A stretch of 64,000 nucleotides of DNA from Paroedura picta (lineage: Eukaryota > Chordata > Lepidosauria > Squamata > Gekkonidae): contig NC_135369.1 in the NCBI RefSeq assembly GCF_049243985.1, forward strand, positions 20,982,533 to 21,046,532, read 5' to 3'. Each line of letters starts with the position of its first letter. The stretch's first letter is position 1. The position numbers and the translations under genes are program-made. Under the pieces are notes generated by a model. That model searched no databases, was not told where the DNA came from, and saw only the letters and a list, made by a program, of their open reading frames with translations. Positions 46,600-57,475 of the stretch are shown in pieces.

Positions 46600-47430
46600 T
46601 TATTTAATATTTATTTATAGTAGTTTTTGTTAACCGCCGTTCCCAGATTGACTGGCTCGCGGCGGTTTGCACTCAGTATAAAAAACAGCAAAATATAATA
46701 CAATACTATTGCAATAAGACATTAGCTGCAAGATCCCCTCACCTGCCTCCCCCATCCATACCTGGCAATAACCCCTACCACCACCCTAACCACTATCTCA
46801 GGGGGTACTACTGCCCAGGTGTCCTGCAGAAGGCCTAAGCAGGGAGGGACCCGATCTTCCTTGCCTGACCTCAACCAAATGCCTGGCAGAAGAGCTCTGT
46901 CTTACAGGCCCTGCGGAACTGTGATAGGGACCTCAGCTCATTCCACCAGTTTGGGGCCAGGACTGAAAAGGCCCTGTCCCTGGTTGAGGCCAGGCGTGTC
47001 TCCCGGCGGCTGGGAGAATTGACAAATTCAAATCCGTAGAGCAAAGAGCTCTATGGGGAGCATAAGGTGACAAGCGGTCCCTCATAAAAGCCGGGCCCAG
47101 GCTGCAGATGGCCTTAAAGAACCAAAACCTGATCTGAAAGATAACCAGTAACCAAAGCAGCTGCCACAGCACAGCCAGAATATGGGTCCTCCAGGATGAC
47201 CTCTTAAGGACCCTAGCAGCCGCATTTTGGACCAGTTGTAATTTCCGGGTTAGGGTTAAGGGCAGGCCTGCGTAGAACGAGCTACAGAAGTCAAATCTGG
47301 AAATTACCGTTGCATGGATCACCGTGGCCAGGTGATCTGGGGACAGGTAGGGCACTAGTAGCCTCACTTGGTGCACATGATAAAATGCCAGGGAGACATC
47401 AAACATCAACCCTAAATTCCTGGTGGTAGG
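46600..47430 (-). mobile_element. L2-type LINE, C terminus and 3' UTR
   Basis: The minus strand encodes YLSPDHLATVIHATVISRFD, RKLQLVQNAAARVLKRSSWR and KAICSLGPAFMRDRLSPYAP. The UTR contains CCGCGAGCCAGTCAATCTGG. The frame is broken near the end. Confidence 0.88.
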
Positions 47431-47584
47431 TATGGGTATAATTTAAAATTATGCACATTAATAATTTAGAATTAAACAGCATTAAGGGAGTCTGTTTAGT
47501 ACTACTTTTATTAGGGTCATTCTATGGCTGAAATCTTCTTGCCGGGAGTAAATGCCATTGAATTCCATGCTGCTCACTTCAAAT

Positions 47585-47715
47585 TCAAATGGGTAACCGG
47601 TGTTGTTGGTCTGAAGTAGCACAATAAAATCAGTAGCTTGCACTCCAAAGCTCACACCCCGAATAAATCTTTGTTGGTCTTAAAGGTGCTACTGGATTCT
47701 ACTTCAGAGTAAACA
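47585..47715 (+). mobile_element. Penelope-like short repeat with inverted 5' fragment
   Basis: It begins CAAATGGGTAACCGGTGTTG..CTGAAGTAGCACAATAAAAT, the reverse complement of the 3' end seen at 49050-49095. It then runs GCTTGCACTCCAAAGCTCAC..TAAAGGTGCTACTGGATTCT. Confidence 0.65.
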
Positions 47716-47739
47716 AACCATACATGCATGCAACCTCTC

Positions 47740-48690
47740 TGTTCAGTTTAGATGCTGCACTTGTGGGGAGGGGAGGCACATATCCTTATGTCCTTCCTTG
47801 CCCTACTTTGTCCGGTTTTTAAAACAAACCACTTCCATAAAGAGTGCTTTAGTTAAAGAATTAATCGCCCCCCGCCCTTTTCTGCAGCCGGAAACACCTA
47901 GTCAACAGTCTGTGTGTTGCAGCAAAAATTTTCCCATTCCATTCCAGGAAATTTCCCATCCCATTCCAGGAAAAGAAGGAATTCCCTTCAAAATCGAGGC
48001 CCAAAGGGACAAAGTGTCCTGAACTGGGGGGCTGAGTTGCTATGGACATCAGTGAGGCTTTGAGCATTTATTGGGAGGGGAAGCAAAAGAGGGGGGAGCC
48101 ATGAAAGCCACAAGAAGAGGCAACATTTGGCAAGAGGCGAGGTGACATATTGTACGATCCCACTAGGGACCTTTTGCTGGCCTGTTCTTGTCAGAAAGAG
48201 CAGACGGCCTTAACCCTTGAGGGACTGGCTTGGCTCCTAACACCTCACTCTCCTCAGCCATCTTTTTAATTTATTTATTTTTTAACTGAAAAGCGAAAGG
48301 CAAATCAGCAGGCAAAGAGACCCAGTGTTGTAGTGATCATCATGATTATGAAGTGCTATCATTCCATAGTGACTATTATAAAAAAAAAAAGGTGAGGCGG
48401 GGGAGTTACCGCCCTCTCATAACACGACTTTGGCTTCACTTCAACCCCTGGAGGGTTTTTTTAAAACTTCAAAACAATGATAAAATGGGTTTGGAAGCTT
48501 CCGGAAGAAACGGTAGGGATTCCTTGCTGCTATGAAGGGTTTGCTAGAACAGACTTTTTTTCCTGTGGCAAACTAGGCGGTAAGGTCGGGCGAAAGGGCG
48601 GAACATGTAAGTTACTGCCATAAAACAAATCCACAATTTCTCCACAAGCCGGCCCCCAAATGTAGTAATTAATCAGTGTCATGCTGTGGG
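47740..48690. other. unique block, regulatory candidate
   Basis: No repeat recognised. TTCCAGGAA occurs at 47942-47950 and 47964-47972, with CATTCC motifs beside them. GATCATCATGATTATG is at about 48336. Confidence 0.4.
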
Positions 48691-48694
48691 ACTT

Positions 48695-48790
48695 GACAGG
48701 GCCCTGTCATAGTTCCAGCTCTGTCCGACATCTTCATTAATGACTTGGAGGAAGGACTAGAGAATTGCGTTCGTCAAAGTGTTTAGACAA
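48695..48790 (+). mobile_element. CR1 LINE reverse transcriptase fragment
   Basis: GACATCTTCATTAATGACTT..GGAGGAAGGACTAGAG encodes DIFINDLEEGLE, a CR1 RT motif. Confidence 0.6.
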
Positions 48791-48964
48791 TAAACTAAAA
48801 CAGGGAGGAATTGCAAGTGGAACAGAGGGCAGGTTTCGAAAATTCAAGGCAAGAGGGATTTTATGATCTCCTTGTGTCGTTTTGTAAACGGCCTTGAGCA
48901 CGGGGGAGGTGTGTGGGTCGGTAGGGACCGAAATCGTACAAATTAACAAACGGACTGACTTTAT

Positions 48965-49095
48965 CTGTTGATGGAGAGTGCTTGCACTTGAAAGCTCACT
49001 CCCTGAATAAATCTTTGTTGGTCTTAAAGATGCTGCTACTGGACTCTGATTTTATTGTGCTACTTCAGACCAACACGGCGACCCATTTGTATTTA
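48965..49095 (+). mobile_element. Penelope-like short repeat with hammerhead-like module
   Basis: TTGATGGAG, then AGTGC-TT-GCACT (48977-48988), then TGAAA, GCTCACTCCC and AATAAATC. The 3' end GTGCTACTTCAGACCAACAC..GGCGACCCATTTG is complete. Confidence 0.65.
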
Positions 49096-49189
49096 TCTGC
49101 TGCAGTAGCGATTGCCAGGATCTGTCCCAAGGCCTAGTGGATACAGGAGGCATAGCCCACATCTGAGCACAGGGCTCCCTTCCCAGGAG

Positions 49190-50380
49190 CAGCTTGAGAG
49201 AAGTTAGTATCTCCTTGGAAAAGGTACTAACTTTCCCCTACTTTCCCTTGCAGGCAGCTGACGTAGACATGCAGGCTTCAGAGTTCGTGTTCCTGAAAGC
49301 GGGACAAGGAGACGCAATCTGCGAGTGTTTCCTTGCATATGCTGAGAACGGTGTTTGCGTACGATTGTTCCGCAGGGACACGAGCAGGCACAGCTTGTGT
49401 GACTGTGTGCATGCTCTCTGGGTTTGCCGTTATGCCTGTGTGTGCTTGTGTGGTGTGCATGCATGCACGCCAGGGCCAGCCCGTTCCTTGCTCCAACATG
49501 TTTCTCCCTGGCCAGCTCGGCCGGCTCGGCTCTCCCCAAAGGTCTTCCGCCTGCTTCCCTTTATTTCCTTGGGGTTTGTGCGCCGCCCCCCGACAGAAGG
49601 CCTTGCTACTCGATATCGCCGCAATCTGTTGCTGCTACTGCTGTCGGATCCGTGTGTATTTTGTTTAAAAAGACCCCCCCGCTCCTGCCCTCCCTTCTTC
49701 ATGTCCCCCTTTGCCCCCAGCCTCTCCGTGGCTTTGTTCCCTCGAAAGCCAACGAGCGGCAGAAGCTCCCCAATCATAATATCGCCCTAATCGAGTCTGT
49801 CATAATCGGATCCAACCTAATTACACTCCGATCCCTTCTCTTCGACGGGCTCTATTGCCCGTCCATCTGTACTCGTGGCCCAGCCTTTGTGTCCACCCAT
49901 CTGTCAGAGGCAGACCCTCCACCGCCACCTCTGCCTGAGCCTCAGCCCCTTCCCGGCCAGCCCTTTCCCTCTCATTGGCCCACGAGCGGCTCAGGCCCCC
50001 TCTCCGTCTCTCCAAAACCTTTCCATCAATCCATTTAGCTGTGGCCCTCCTCCTCCTCCTTTGCCCATCTGCTCCTCTTCTCCACTTTGCTTCCTCCCGG
50101 TTTGGTTCCCTCGGTATGCCGGTCAGTAAGGGACAGCTCCCAATGTCAGGTGCCACAGAAATCCACGAAGTCCAAGGGGTGAGAGGTCACTGGTAGGCCG
50201 CTGAGCAAAAGGTCACCCACGAGTCAATGCCTGTTGCGGGCTTTGCCCACACTGAATCCAGCCAGACATGCTGGGTGGACAGCGAGACTAACAAGTGTGG
50301 AGGGAGAAGGCCTGTTCGGTTTCATCTCAGTTGCGGGGAAATTTTGAACAGTTTCCTCCCCATCCCGGCAATATTATCAT
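49190..50380. other. unique, C+T-rich block upstream of NHLH1
   Basis: No repeat recognised. TCATAATATCGCCCTAATCG and CCTAATTACACTCCG around 49776-49830 look like conserved non-coding sequence. Long frames on both strands have no family resemblance. Confidence 0.35.
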
Positions 50381-51120
50381 ATCGAAGCCAAGCTACTAGC
50401 ACCCTACTTAGCCCCGGAACACCTAGCCACAGTGATCCATGCAACGTTCACTTCTAGACTAGCCTTCTGCAACTTGCTCCATGCCCTTAATTTTGATCTG
50501 GAAACTACAACTGGTCCAGAATGCACAGCATCACCATGGCCATTCTCCATATTTGCACTGGTTACCAATAGAATTCCAGATCAGGCTTTTGGTTATTACC
50601 TTCAAGGCCATCTGCAGTCTGGGCCCAATGTACCTGAAGGATCACTTCTGTGCCAATGCCCCTCAAAGAGCTCTGTGCTCTGCCACCTCCAACCGGCTAG
50701 TAATCCTGGCTCCAAGGAAGTCTGCCTCTCCGCTCTGCAAGTCTAAATCGGTTGGTGATCCCTGGCTCATGTGAGGTATGCCTGGTCTCAACCAGGAACA
50801 GAGCTTTTTCAGTCCTGGCTCCTACCTGGTGGAATGAGCTCCCGGAAGAGCTGAGGGCCCTGTTGGAGCTACCACAGTTCTGCAGAGTGTGTAAGATGGA
50901 GCTCTTCTTCCAAATGGCCAAATTTTAAAACCTTGAACATCTTATGGGACTAACATCTGTCTCCCACCCTATGGCACAGAACTTGGTCAGCTATTGAGCC
51001 TCATGGGGTGGTCTGCAGTGGGTGGAATTTGAAGGCTTTTATCTTTGTTATTGTTTTATTGGGATTTTATTTCTGATGTAAACCACTGTGAACGAGCTGG
51101 TCAGAGCAACAGGTGACAAA
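50381..51120 (+). mobile_element. L2-type LINE, C terminus and 3' UTR
   Basis: Encodes LAPEHLATVIHATFTSRLAF, LIWKLQLVQNAQHHH, LHWLPIEFQIRLLVITFKAI and CSLGPMYLKDHFCANAPQRA in shifting frames. The UTR has GATGTAAACCACTGTGAACG. Confidence 0.85.
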
Positions 51121-51212
51121 TCCAATGAAATGAAATGGAATGGGACGAATGAATGAAATGGAACGAATGAACGAACAAACAAATGAATGAACAAATGAAC
51201 AAATGAATGTTT
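51121..51212. repeat. (AATG)n-like imperfect repeat at a LINE tail
   Basis: Variants of AATGA and AACGA units follow the L2 tail directly. Confidence 0.8.
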
Positions 51213-51297
51213 GCCAAAGGAAAAGTAAGGGGAGAGGGCAGGCTGAACTTTGCTTCCATGAGAATGTGAATAAAAGTGCCAGAGTCCCAATCCTCCA

Positions 51298-51560
51298 GTA
51301 AGAAGAAGAAGAGTTAGCTTTATACCTCACTTTTTGCTACCCAAAGGTGTCTCAAAGCAGCTTACAATCACCTTCCCTTCCTTCCCCCACAACAGACAGA
51401 GAGCTCTGACAGGCCTGCCCTGTGAGAACAGCTCTCGGCTATGACAGCACAAGGTCACTCTGCTGGCTGCATGTGAAGGAGCAGGGAATCAAACCTGGCT
51501 CTCCAGGGTAGAAGCCACCACTCTTAACCACTAGACCAAGCTGGCCCGTCAAGAGATCCC
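51298..51560 (-). mobile_element. MIR-like tRNA-derived SINE
   Basis: GAAGAAGAAGAGTTAGCTTT on the left, GGGAATCAAACCTGGCTCTC and CCACTAGACCAAGCTGGC on the right. Confidence 0.82.
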
Positions 51561-51819
51561 TATGGTTGGGTGGTGACAGCAGGAATACTGAGCAGGAATG
51601 AAGGGCATTGCCAGGTGGTGACCTGGGACAGCCAAGGAGATTTTGAACCATGGAACTTCGAAGACTGTTTCCTCCCACTGACCATTCCCCAAGGAGGGAC
51701 CACAATAGGGAAAGCATGTGTACAGACAGCTATTGGTCCTATCCATTTGCAGGTGGCCCCTTCAGATGGTTTTGCTGAGATGAGTGAAGCAGGAGAGAAT
51801 CAAAGCAGGAGAGGCTGTC

Positions 51820-52140
51820 ATGCAGAAGTGTCCTGCTGGATCAGACCAATGATCCATCTATTCCTGTCTCACAGAGTGGCCTTGACCAGTTCCTCTGGAA
51901 GGCCAACAACAGGGCATGGAGGTTGAGGCCTTCCCCTGATGTTGCCTCCTGACTCTGGGATTCAGAGACTTAGCACCTCTGAATGTGGAGGTTCCCTTCA
52001 GTCACCATGGCTAATCGTTATTGCTAGACTTATCTTCCATTAATCTATTCAATCTCCCTTTAAAGCTGTTTATTCCTGTGGCCACCACTACATTTTCTGG
52101 CAGTGAATCCCACATTTTAAACCCTCTCTGTGTAAAGTAG
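51820..52140 (-). mobile_element. CR1 LINE 3' region, second subfamily
   Basis: GTCCTGCTGGATCAGACCAA..AGTTCCTCTGGAAGGCCAAC..AGGCCTTCCCCTGATGTTGC. The related plus or minus pieces lie at 28.7 kb. Confidence 0.65.
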
Positions 52141-52431
52141 TGTTTTCTTTTATTTGTCCCGAACTTACTGCCCATCAGTTTCATTTGGATTTCATTGGAT
52201 ATGAGGGTCCAACCATGAAGGGCTTTGCATGTGATAACCAGAAACTTGAATTGAACCCAGTAACAGACCAGCAACCAATGAAGCATATGCAGAATGGGTT
52301 TAACATACATGCTCCACCTGGGTCCCAATGATAACCAAGTTGTGGCATTCTGGACTGACTGGAGGTGACTTCAATGGCAGACCCATGTAGGGTGCATTGC
52401 AGTAGTCTAGTCTCAAGGTCACTGTGGCAAG

Positions 52432-52735
52432 AATCATAGAGTTGGAAGAGGCCATACAGGCCATCTAGTCCAACCCCCTGCTTAACGCAGGATCAGCCCT
52501 AAGCATCCTAAAGCATCCAAGAAAAGTGTGTATCCAACCTTTACTTGAAGACTGCCAGTGAGTGGGAGTTCACCACCTCCTTAGGCAGCCATCTAGTCCA
52601 ACCCCCTGCTCAACGCAGGATCAGCCCTAAGCATCCTAAAGCATCCAAGAAAAGTGTGTATCCAACCTTTGCTTGAAGACTGCCAGTGAGGGGGAGCTCA
52701 CAGCCTCCTTAGGCAGCCTATTCCATGTAGCCAGA
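52432..52735 (-). mobile_element. CR1 LINE 3' end with internal 128-bp tandem duplication
   Basis: CCATCTAGTCCAACCCCCTG occurs at 52461 and again at 52589. The two units (52461-52588, 52589-52716) differ at only a few positions. Confidence 0.88.
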
Positions 52736-52863
52736 TCAGTTGAGTCAAGTAGGGAGCCATCTTCCAAGCTAAATGCGGATAGATTTTTTTGTAGCTGCAT
52801 TAACTTGCTTTTTCAACAATAATTCTGGGTCCAATGTAATTCCTGGTCTCTTAACTGAGTCAG

Positions 52864-53431
52864 AACCATAAATACCCAACTGGTAACAGTTAGAACCTTC
52901 AGAGGTTGAATGTCTGTATTATTGTTAAAATTATATTCCTTTTATTGTGTGCAGTTTTTAAAACCTTTAGGAATTAAAAACATTTATCCAGTCCACAGGC
53001 TATTGCAAACCAGTATGCTATGCACTACATGAACCAGTAGACTGACATGTTTTGACCCTGTAGGGTCTGATTTTAGCACCCACCAATTCTTAACACATAT
53101 ATAATATGTATAGCAGCCAATAATACAGCAGCCAACCTGTAATTCTACACAATCCAAGTTAATACATAACAGAAGAAATTGTAAAGTCATAAAACTTAAT
53201 GTAATGGCTGAAATGCATCGGTCTATTGGTTCACATAGTGCATAGCATACTGGTTTGCAACAGCCTGTGGGCTGGATATATGTTTTTAATTCCTAAACTT
53301 GCTTTTTAAAAATTGTGCACAATAAAAGGAATATAATTTTAACAACTATACATTAAACCGTTGAAGGTCCTGTTACCAGTTGAGTTTTTATGTTTCCAGT
53401 TCTAGTCCCCCACTTATTTGGGGGTAGGGTT
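52864..53431. mobile_element. foldback insertion with 18-bp direct repeats
   Basis: Arms of about 180 bp (about 52866-53050 and 53218-53398) are inverted copies at roughly 85% by eye. Shared blocks include CCAGTATGCTATGCACTA and AAAATTATATTCCTTTTATT. GTCTCTTAACTGAGTCAG lies at 52846-52863 and 53432-53449 and reads as a target duplication. Confidence 0.75.
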
Positions 53432-53589
53432 GTCTCTTAACTGAGTCAGCAAGGGTCCACAGAACCCAACTGAACATGGGAAACTCCATCTTGTCAGGAT
53501 TCATTTTCAACTTGTTCACCCTTAACCATTTAACCATATCATTGCCTTAAAACTGGTCCCCAGCAATTCACTGGAATTCACTGCCACCA

Positions 53590-53795
53590 GCTTTGACGAC
53601 CTTGTAGGGTGAATTACGGTCAATGACTGTTGTGCACTGTTTTTATGACTCTGGACGGTGTATAATGGCTTGTTTTATTTGGTTTTATCTTGATACTTTT
53701 AAATGTCTTCATGGTATTGTTTTTATTTGTAAGCCACCTCGAGCAGGACTCTGGAGTGGTAGCAATAAAAATTTACTAGATTAAATAAATTGGGC
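53590..53795 (+). mobile_element. possible L2-type LINE tail
   Basis: GTAAGCCACCTCGAGCAGGA..AGCAATAAAAATTTACTAG has the usual LINE-tail form. Confidence 0.4.
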
Positions 53796-53839
53796 AAAGT
53801 CATGGAAGGTCGGTCCATCCATGGCTATAAACTAGGATA

Positions 53840-54165
53840 GCTCAGGTGCTGGAAATAGCTGGACATTGTAAAAACATTGGACCATTCATTAGACCCAACG
53901 GGGCTCTTTTTTAATGTCCTTAACTCAGACGAATGGGATCTTAACAAAATCTTTCCCACACAGCAGAACATTCAAGACAAGGAGGTGGCTAGTTTCCCCT
54001 CACCAGCAGTCTTCATGCAAAGCTGGATAAACACTTGTCACGGATGCTTTAGGCATGGCCAGTTGTCCATGGACAGAGCCACAGGTTGGCCACAGTTTGC
54101 TTTAGGTTGATCCTGTACTGAGCAGGGAGTTGGCCCAGATGAATTGTATGGTTCTAGGTTTCTAA
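53840..54165 (+). mobile_element. CR1 LINE 3' end, decayed
   Basis: CTAGTTTCCCCTCACCAGCA..GGATAAACACTTGTCACGGA..GTTGATCCTGTACTGAGCAG. A short hAT-like piece (AGTTGTCCATGGACAG) interrupts it. Confidence 0.6.
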
Positions 54166-54257
54166 AACAACTAGCCAGCATCACAGTTCCAAAACAGGCC
54201 CTGTGTTTTCAAATAATTTCTTCTTCAATAATACTCTGTGCTTCTCAGAGATGCTTC

Positions 54258-54533
54258 TCAGAACCAGCTTGGTGTAGTGGTTAGGAGCGTGGACTTCTAA
54301 TCTGGCGAGCCAAGTTTGAATCTGCACTCCTCCACAGGCAGACAGCTGGGTGATCTTGGGCTCGCCACGGCACTGAGAAAGCTGTTCTGACTGAGCAGGA
54401 ATATCAGGGCTCTCTCAGCCTCATCCACCTCACAGGGTGTCTGTTGTGGGGAGAGGAAAGGGAATGCAAACATAAGCCACTTTGAGACTCCTTTGGGTAG
54501 AGAAAAGCAGCATATAAGAACCAACCTTCTTCA
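54258..54533 (+). mobile_element. MIR-like tRNA-derived SINE
   Basis: AACCAGCTTGGTGTAGTGGT to AGCATATAAGAACCAACCTT, full length. Confidence 0.88.
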
Positions 54534-54945
54534 TAGAATCATAGAGTTGGAAGGGTCCATACAGGCCATCTAGTCCAACCCCCTGCTCAACACAGGATCA
54601 GCCCAAAGCATCCTAAAGCATCCAAGAAAAGTGTGTATCCAACCTTTGCTTGAAGACAGCCAGTGAGGGGGAGCTCACCACCTCCTTAGGCAGCCTATTC
54701 CACTGCTGAACTACTCTGACTGTGAAAATTTTTTTGATATCTAGCCTATATTGTTGTACTTGTAGTTTAAACCCATTACTGCGTGTCCTTTCCTCTGCAG
54801 CCAATGGAAACAGCATCCTGCCCTCCTCCAAATGACAACCTTTCAAATACTTAAAGAGGGCTATCATGTTCCCTCTCAGCCTCCTTTTCTCCAGGCTGAA
54901 CATTCCCAAGTCCCTCAACCTATCTTCATAGGGCTTGGTCCCTTG
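54534..54945 (-). mobile_element. CR1 LINE, C terminus and 3' end
   Basis: The minus strand encodes RDLGMFSLEKRRLRGNMIAL and FTVRVVQQWNRLPKEVVSSP. The 3' end lies at the SINE boundary. Confidence 0.9.
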
Positions 54946-54950
54946 CTCTT

Positions 54951-55360
54951 CAGTAATATCAGGGCTCTCTCGGCCTCACCTCCCTCACAGGGTGTCTGTT
55001 GTGGGGAGAGGAAAGGGAAGGCAAATGTAAGCCACTTTGAGACTTCTTCAGGGAGAGAAAAGCGGCATATAAGAACCAACTCTTCTTCAGTAATATCAGG
55101 GCTCTCTCGGCCTCACCTCCCTCACAGGGTGTCTGTTGTGGGGAGAGGAAAGGGAAGGCAAATGTAAGCCACTTTGAGACTCTTCTGGGTAGAGAAAAGT
55201 GGCATATAAGAACCAACTCTTCCTCTTCAGTAATATCAGGGCTCTCTCAGCCTTACCTCCCTCACAGGGTGTCTGTTGTGGGGAGAGGAAAGGGAAGGCA
55301 AATGTAAGGCACTTTGAGACTCCTTCAGGGAGAGAAAAGTGGCATATAAGAACCAACTCG
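54951..55360 (+). repeat. three tandem copies of a MIR-like SINE 3' half
   Basis: Units start with CAGTAATATCAGGGCTCTCT at about 54951, 55088 and 55228. Each runs through CACAGGGTGTCTGTTGTGGG to GGCATATAAGAACCAACTC. The tRNA head is absent from all three. Confidence 0.9.
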
Positions 55361-57027
55361 TCTCATCCCCCTCCCCGGCACCTAAACCCTTTCCTCTCCT
55401 GACAGCAGGGGTCCCCAGCCCCATTGCATCTTCTCCTCCGAATTAAAAGACTCCACATTCTCCCGGCAGCTCCAAACCGGCAACAGTGCCCAGCTCTGAG
55501 GCAATCCAGCCTCTTCTCCCCTTTGGAGCCCAGCCTCTCTCCCCACTTAGCAGCTTTTAAAATTTAATAAGCAAATAATAAATTTGGGAAGGAGGCGAGG
55601 GGAGCTGTCACTTCCGAATATGAAGCGAGACACCGAAAAGTGCCTTGGCTTTCGCACCGGGCACTAATTAACTCCCTCCCTAATATTCTCCCGTTCCAAA
55701 GCCAGAAAGTTCCCAGTCTATGAAGCCAGACCGGGATACAAAGATGGCCCATTTATTAACTGCTCTCTTCACAACTCATTCCCATATGTTTCCCCTCAGG
55801 GCAGGAAGGGGGGGGCAGCTGCAGTCCTCCCCTCTCGGCCCCCCTCTCCTCCATCCAGCTCCACCTTTCCTCTGCCTCTCTGGGGAAACAGCCGAGTTCA
55901 GAGGTTGACAAATTCAGAGCCATTATGTGCACGGTTGTGGTCACAATGGGTTTGTGGGAAAGGGAGGGAAAAGGCCCTCAAACTTGAGGAGGGAAGGAAA
56001 AGTAACCAGCTGCGACAGAAGACAGGATGCCCCTCTTTAATTAGCTGTACAAATATAAATATATCTAGAGCAGTTGAGGGATTGAGAGGGGACACTGGAA
56101 GTCCTGGGTTCAAATTTTGACAGCTACGAAGTTTCTACAGATACTGGGCATCTCCCCAGTGGTTTTTAAACTGCACATGTTGTGCCTGTTTTTCGTCTGT
56201 AAAATGTCAGCAAGTAGCATTCCTGCCTGACAGAGTAGGAGGGGGGAAAGCCCCTCTTCTCCTCCCTCGACCCCACAGGTGAGCACATACCTGTTTATTT
56301 TAAAAAAAAAGGCCTCAAGTAATGTTTGCTAAAGATTGCATCATGGGCAAACGCCCTTTGGTGAGGGCTTTGAAATATCTTCTCTCAGGGGGTTTCCCTG
56401 TGTTCCCATCCCCTCTCCCTCCCTTCCCCTCCTCACTAATTTCTCCTCCGCAAGTCTGACTTCATTATTTCTGGAACGCAAGCTCCAGAGGGGTAGCTGC
56501 TGGGCAGATGCCACATAAACAAAAGGGACGGCTAGAGCCCACAGATGCTGGGGTGACCCCAACAGTGGAATCCTATGCAGAATGACTCCTCTCTAATGCT
56601 CATTGTGGACTGAAGATCTTCTTAGGACCGCAGTGCAAATCTGCCACAAGGTCTCTTCTATTTATTTTTGAGTTGGCCTTAACTGTGGTTGCAGTTTCTC
56701 ACAAGAGACTGGTGTGAGAATGAGGTTCAATCCATTCTCTAGTTGGAAAAAGATGATCAAGGCGCTCCTATATTATTCCTGCCATATTTTCGAGTGGCTG
56801 CTGATATTATCCCTGTGCTGAAAAACAGCTGCAATTCCCTTTGCGGCAGAGTCGGTTCATTAAGGATGATGAGGAAGGAAGAGGGACCGAGATGCAGACA
56901 AAATGCTTAGTGAAAATAGATTAAGGGTCATGCCTGATTTTATGTTCAGGTCCTATGAGTTTGACAGGTGATATTTTATCCCTTCACTATGCAAGCGCAG
57001 TCAGATCTTAACCAACCTGAGCCAACT
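55361..57027. other. unique block, regulatory candidate
   Basis: No transposon recognised. The part at about 55560-55720 (AATTTAATAAGCAAATAATA; GCACTAATTAACTCCCTCCC) is the most enhancer-like. A run of A lies at 56302. No credible coding exon. Confidence 0.35.
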
Positions 57028-57295
57028 AGAAGAAGAAGAGTTGATTCTTATATGCCGCTTTGCTCTACCCGAAGGAGGGTCAAAGCGGCTTACAGTCGCC
57101 TTCCCTTTCCTCTCCCCACAACAGACACCCTGTGGGGTGGGTGAGGCTGAGAGAGCCCTGATATCACTGCTCAGTCAGAGCAGTTTTCTCAGTGCTGTGG
57201 CAAGCCCAAGGTCACCCAGCTGTCTGCATGTGGGGGAGCACAGATTCAAACCCGGCTCGCCACATTAGAAGTCCGCATTCCTAACCACTACACCT
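57028..57295 (-). mobile_element. MIR-like tRNA-derived SINE
   Basis: GAAGAAGAAGAGTTGATTCT to CCTAACCACTACACC, full length, close to the copies at 5036 and 22146. Confidence 0.88.
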
Positions 57296-57475
57296 GGGAA
57301 GGGTGGGTTATAAAAATAAGTTATGATGGTATGATGATGACTGCAGCAAGGGGTTTTCCAGGTATGTGAAAAACTGAGGTAGTTTGCCATTGCCTTCTTC
57401 TTCAGAGTCTTCCTCGGTTGTCTCCCATGCAAATCCTGACATTACATAGCTTCCAAGATCTGATGAGATCATGCA
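57296..57475 (-). mobile_element. 5S rRNA-derived SINE, decayed
   Basis: GGTAGTTTGCCATTGCCTTC..GTTGTCTCCCATGCAAATCC..TAGCTTCCAAGATCTGATGA. Confidence 0.65.

Larger units (their letters stand above)
52141..53580 (-). mobile_element. L2-type LINE broken by a CR1 end and by a foldback insert
   Basis: Minus-strand pieces in order: VNKLKMNPDKMEF (about 53513), then after a gap TRNYIGPRIIVEK (about 52850), then HWLLVCYWVQFKFLVITCKA (about 52230-52290). The gaps are the foldback at 52864-53431 and CR1 at 52432-52735. Confidence 0.7.

Noticed and set aside
49194-50038. Overlapping frames of about 200 codons in two frames
   Set aside because: Both frames look equally long because stop codons are scarce in C+T-rich DNA. 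No family match. A TTCCCTTGCAG before 49255 resembles an acceptor but leads nowhere.
53066-53085. TTTTGACCCTGTAGGGTCTG as a mariner-type terminal repeat
   Set aside because: It lies in the centre of the foldback and has no partner at a fitting distance.
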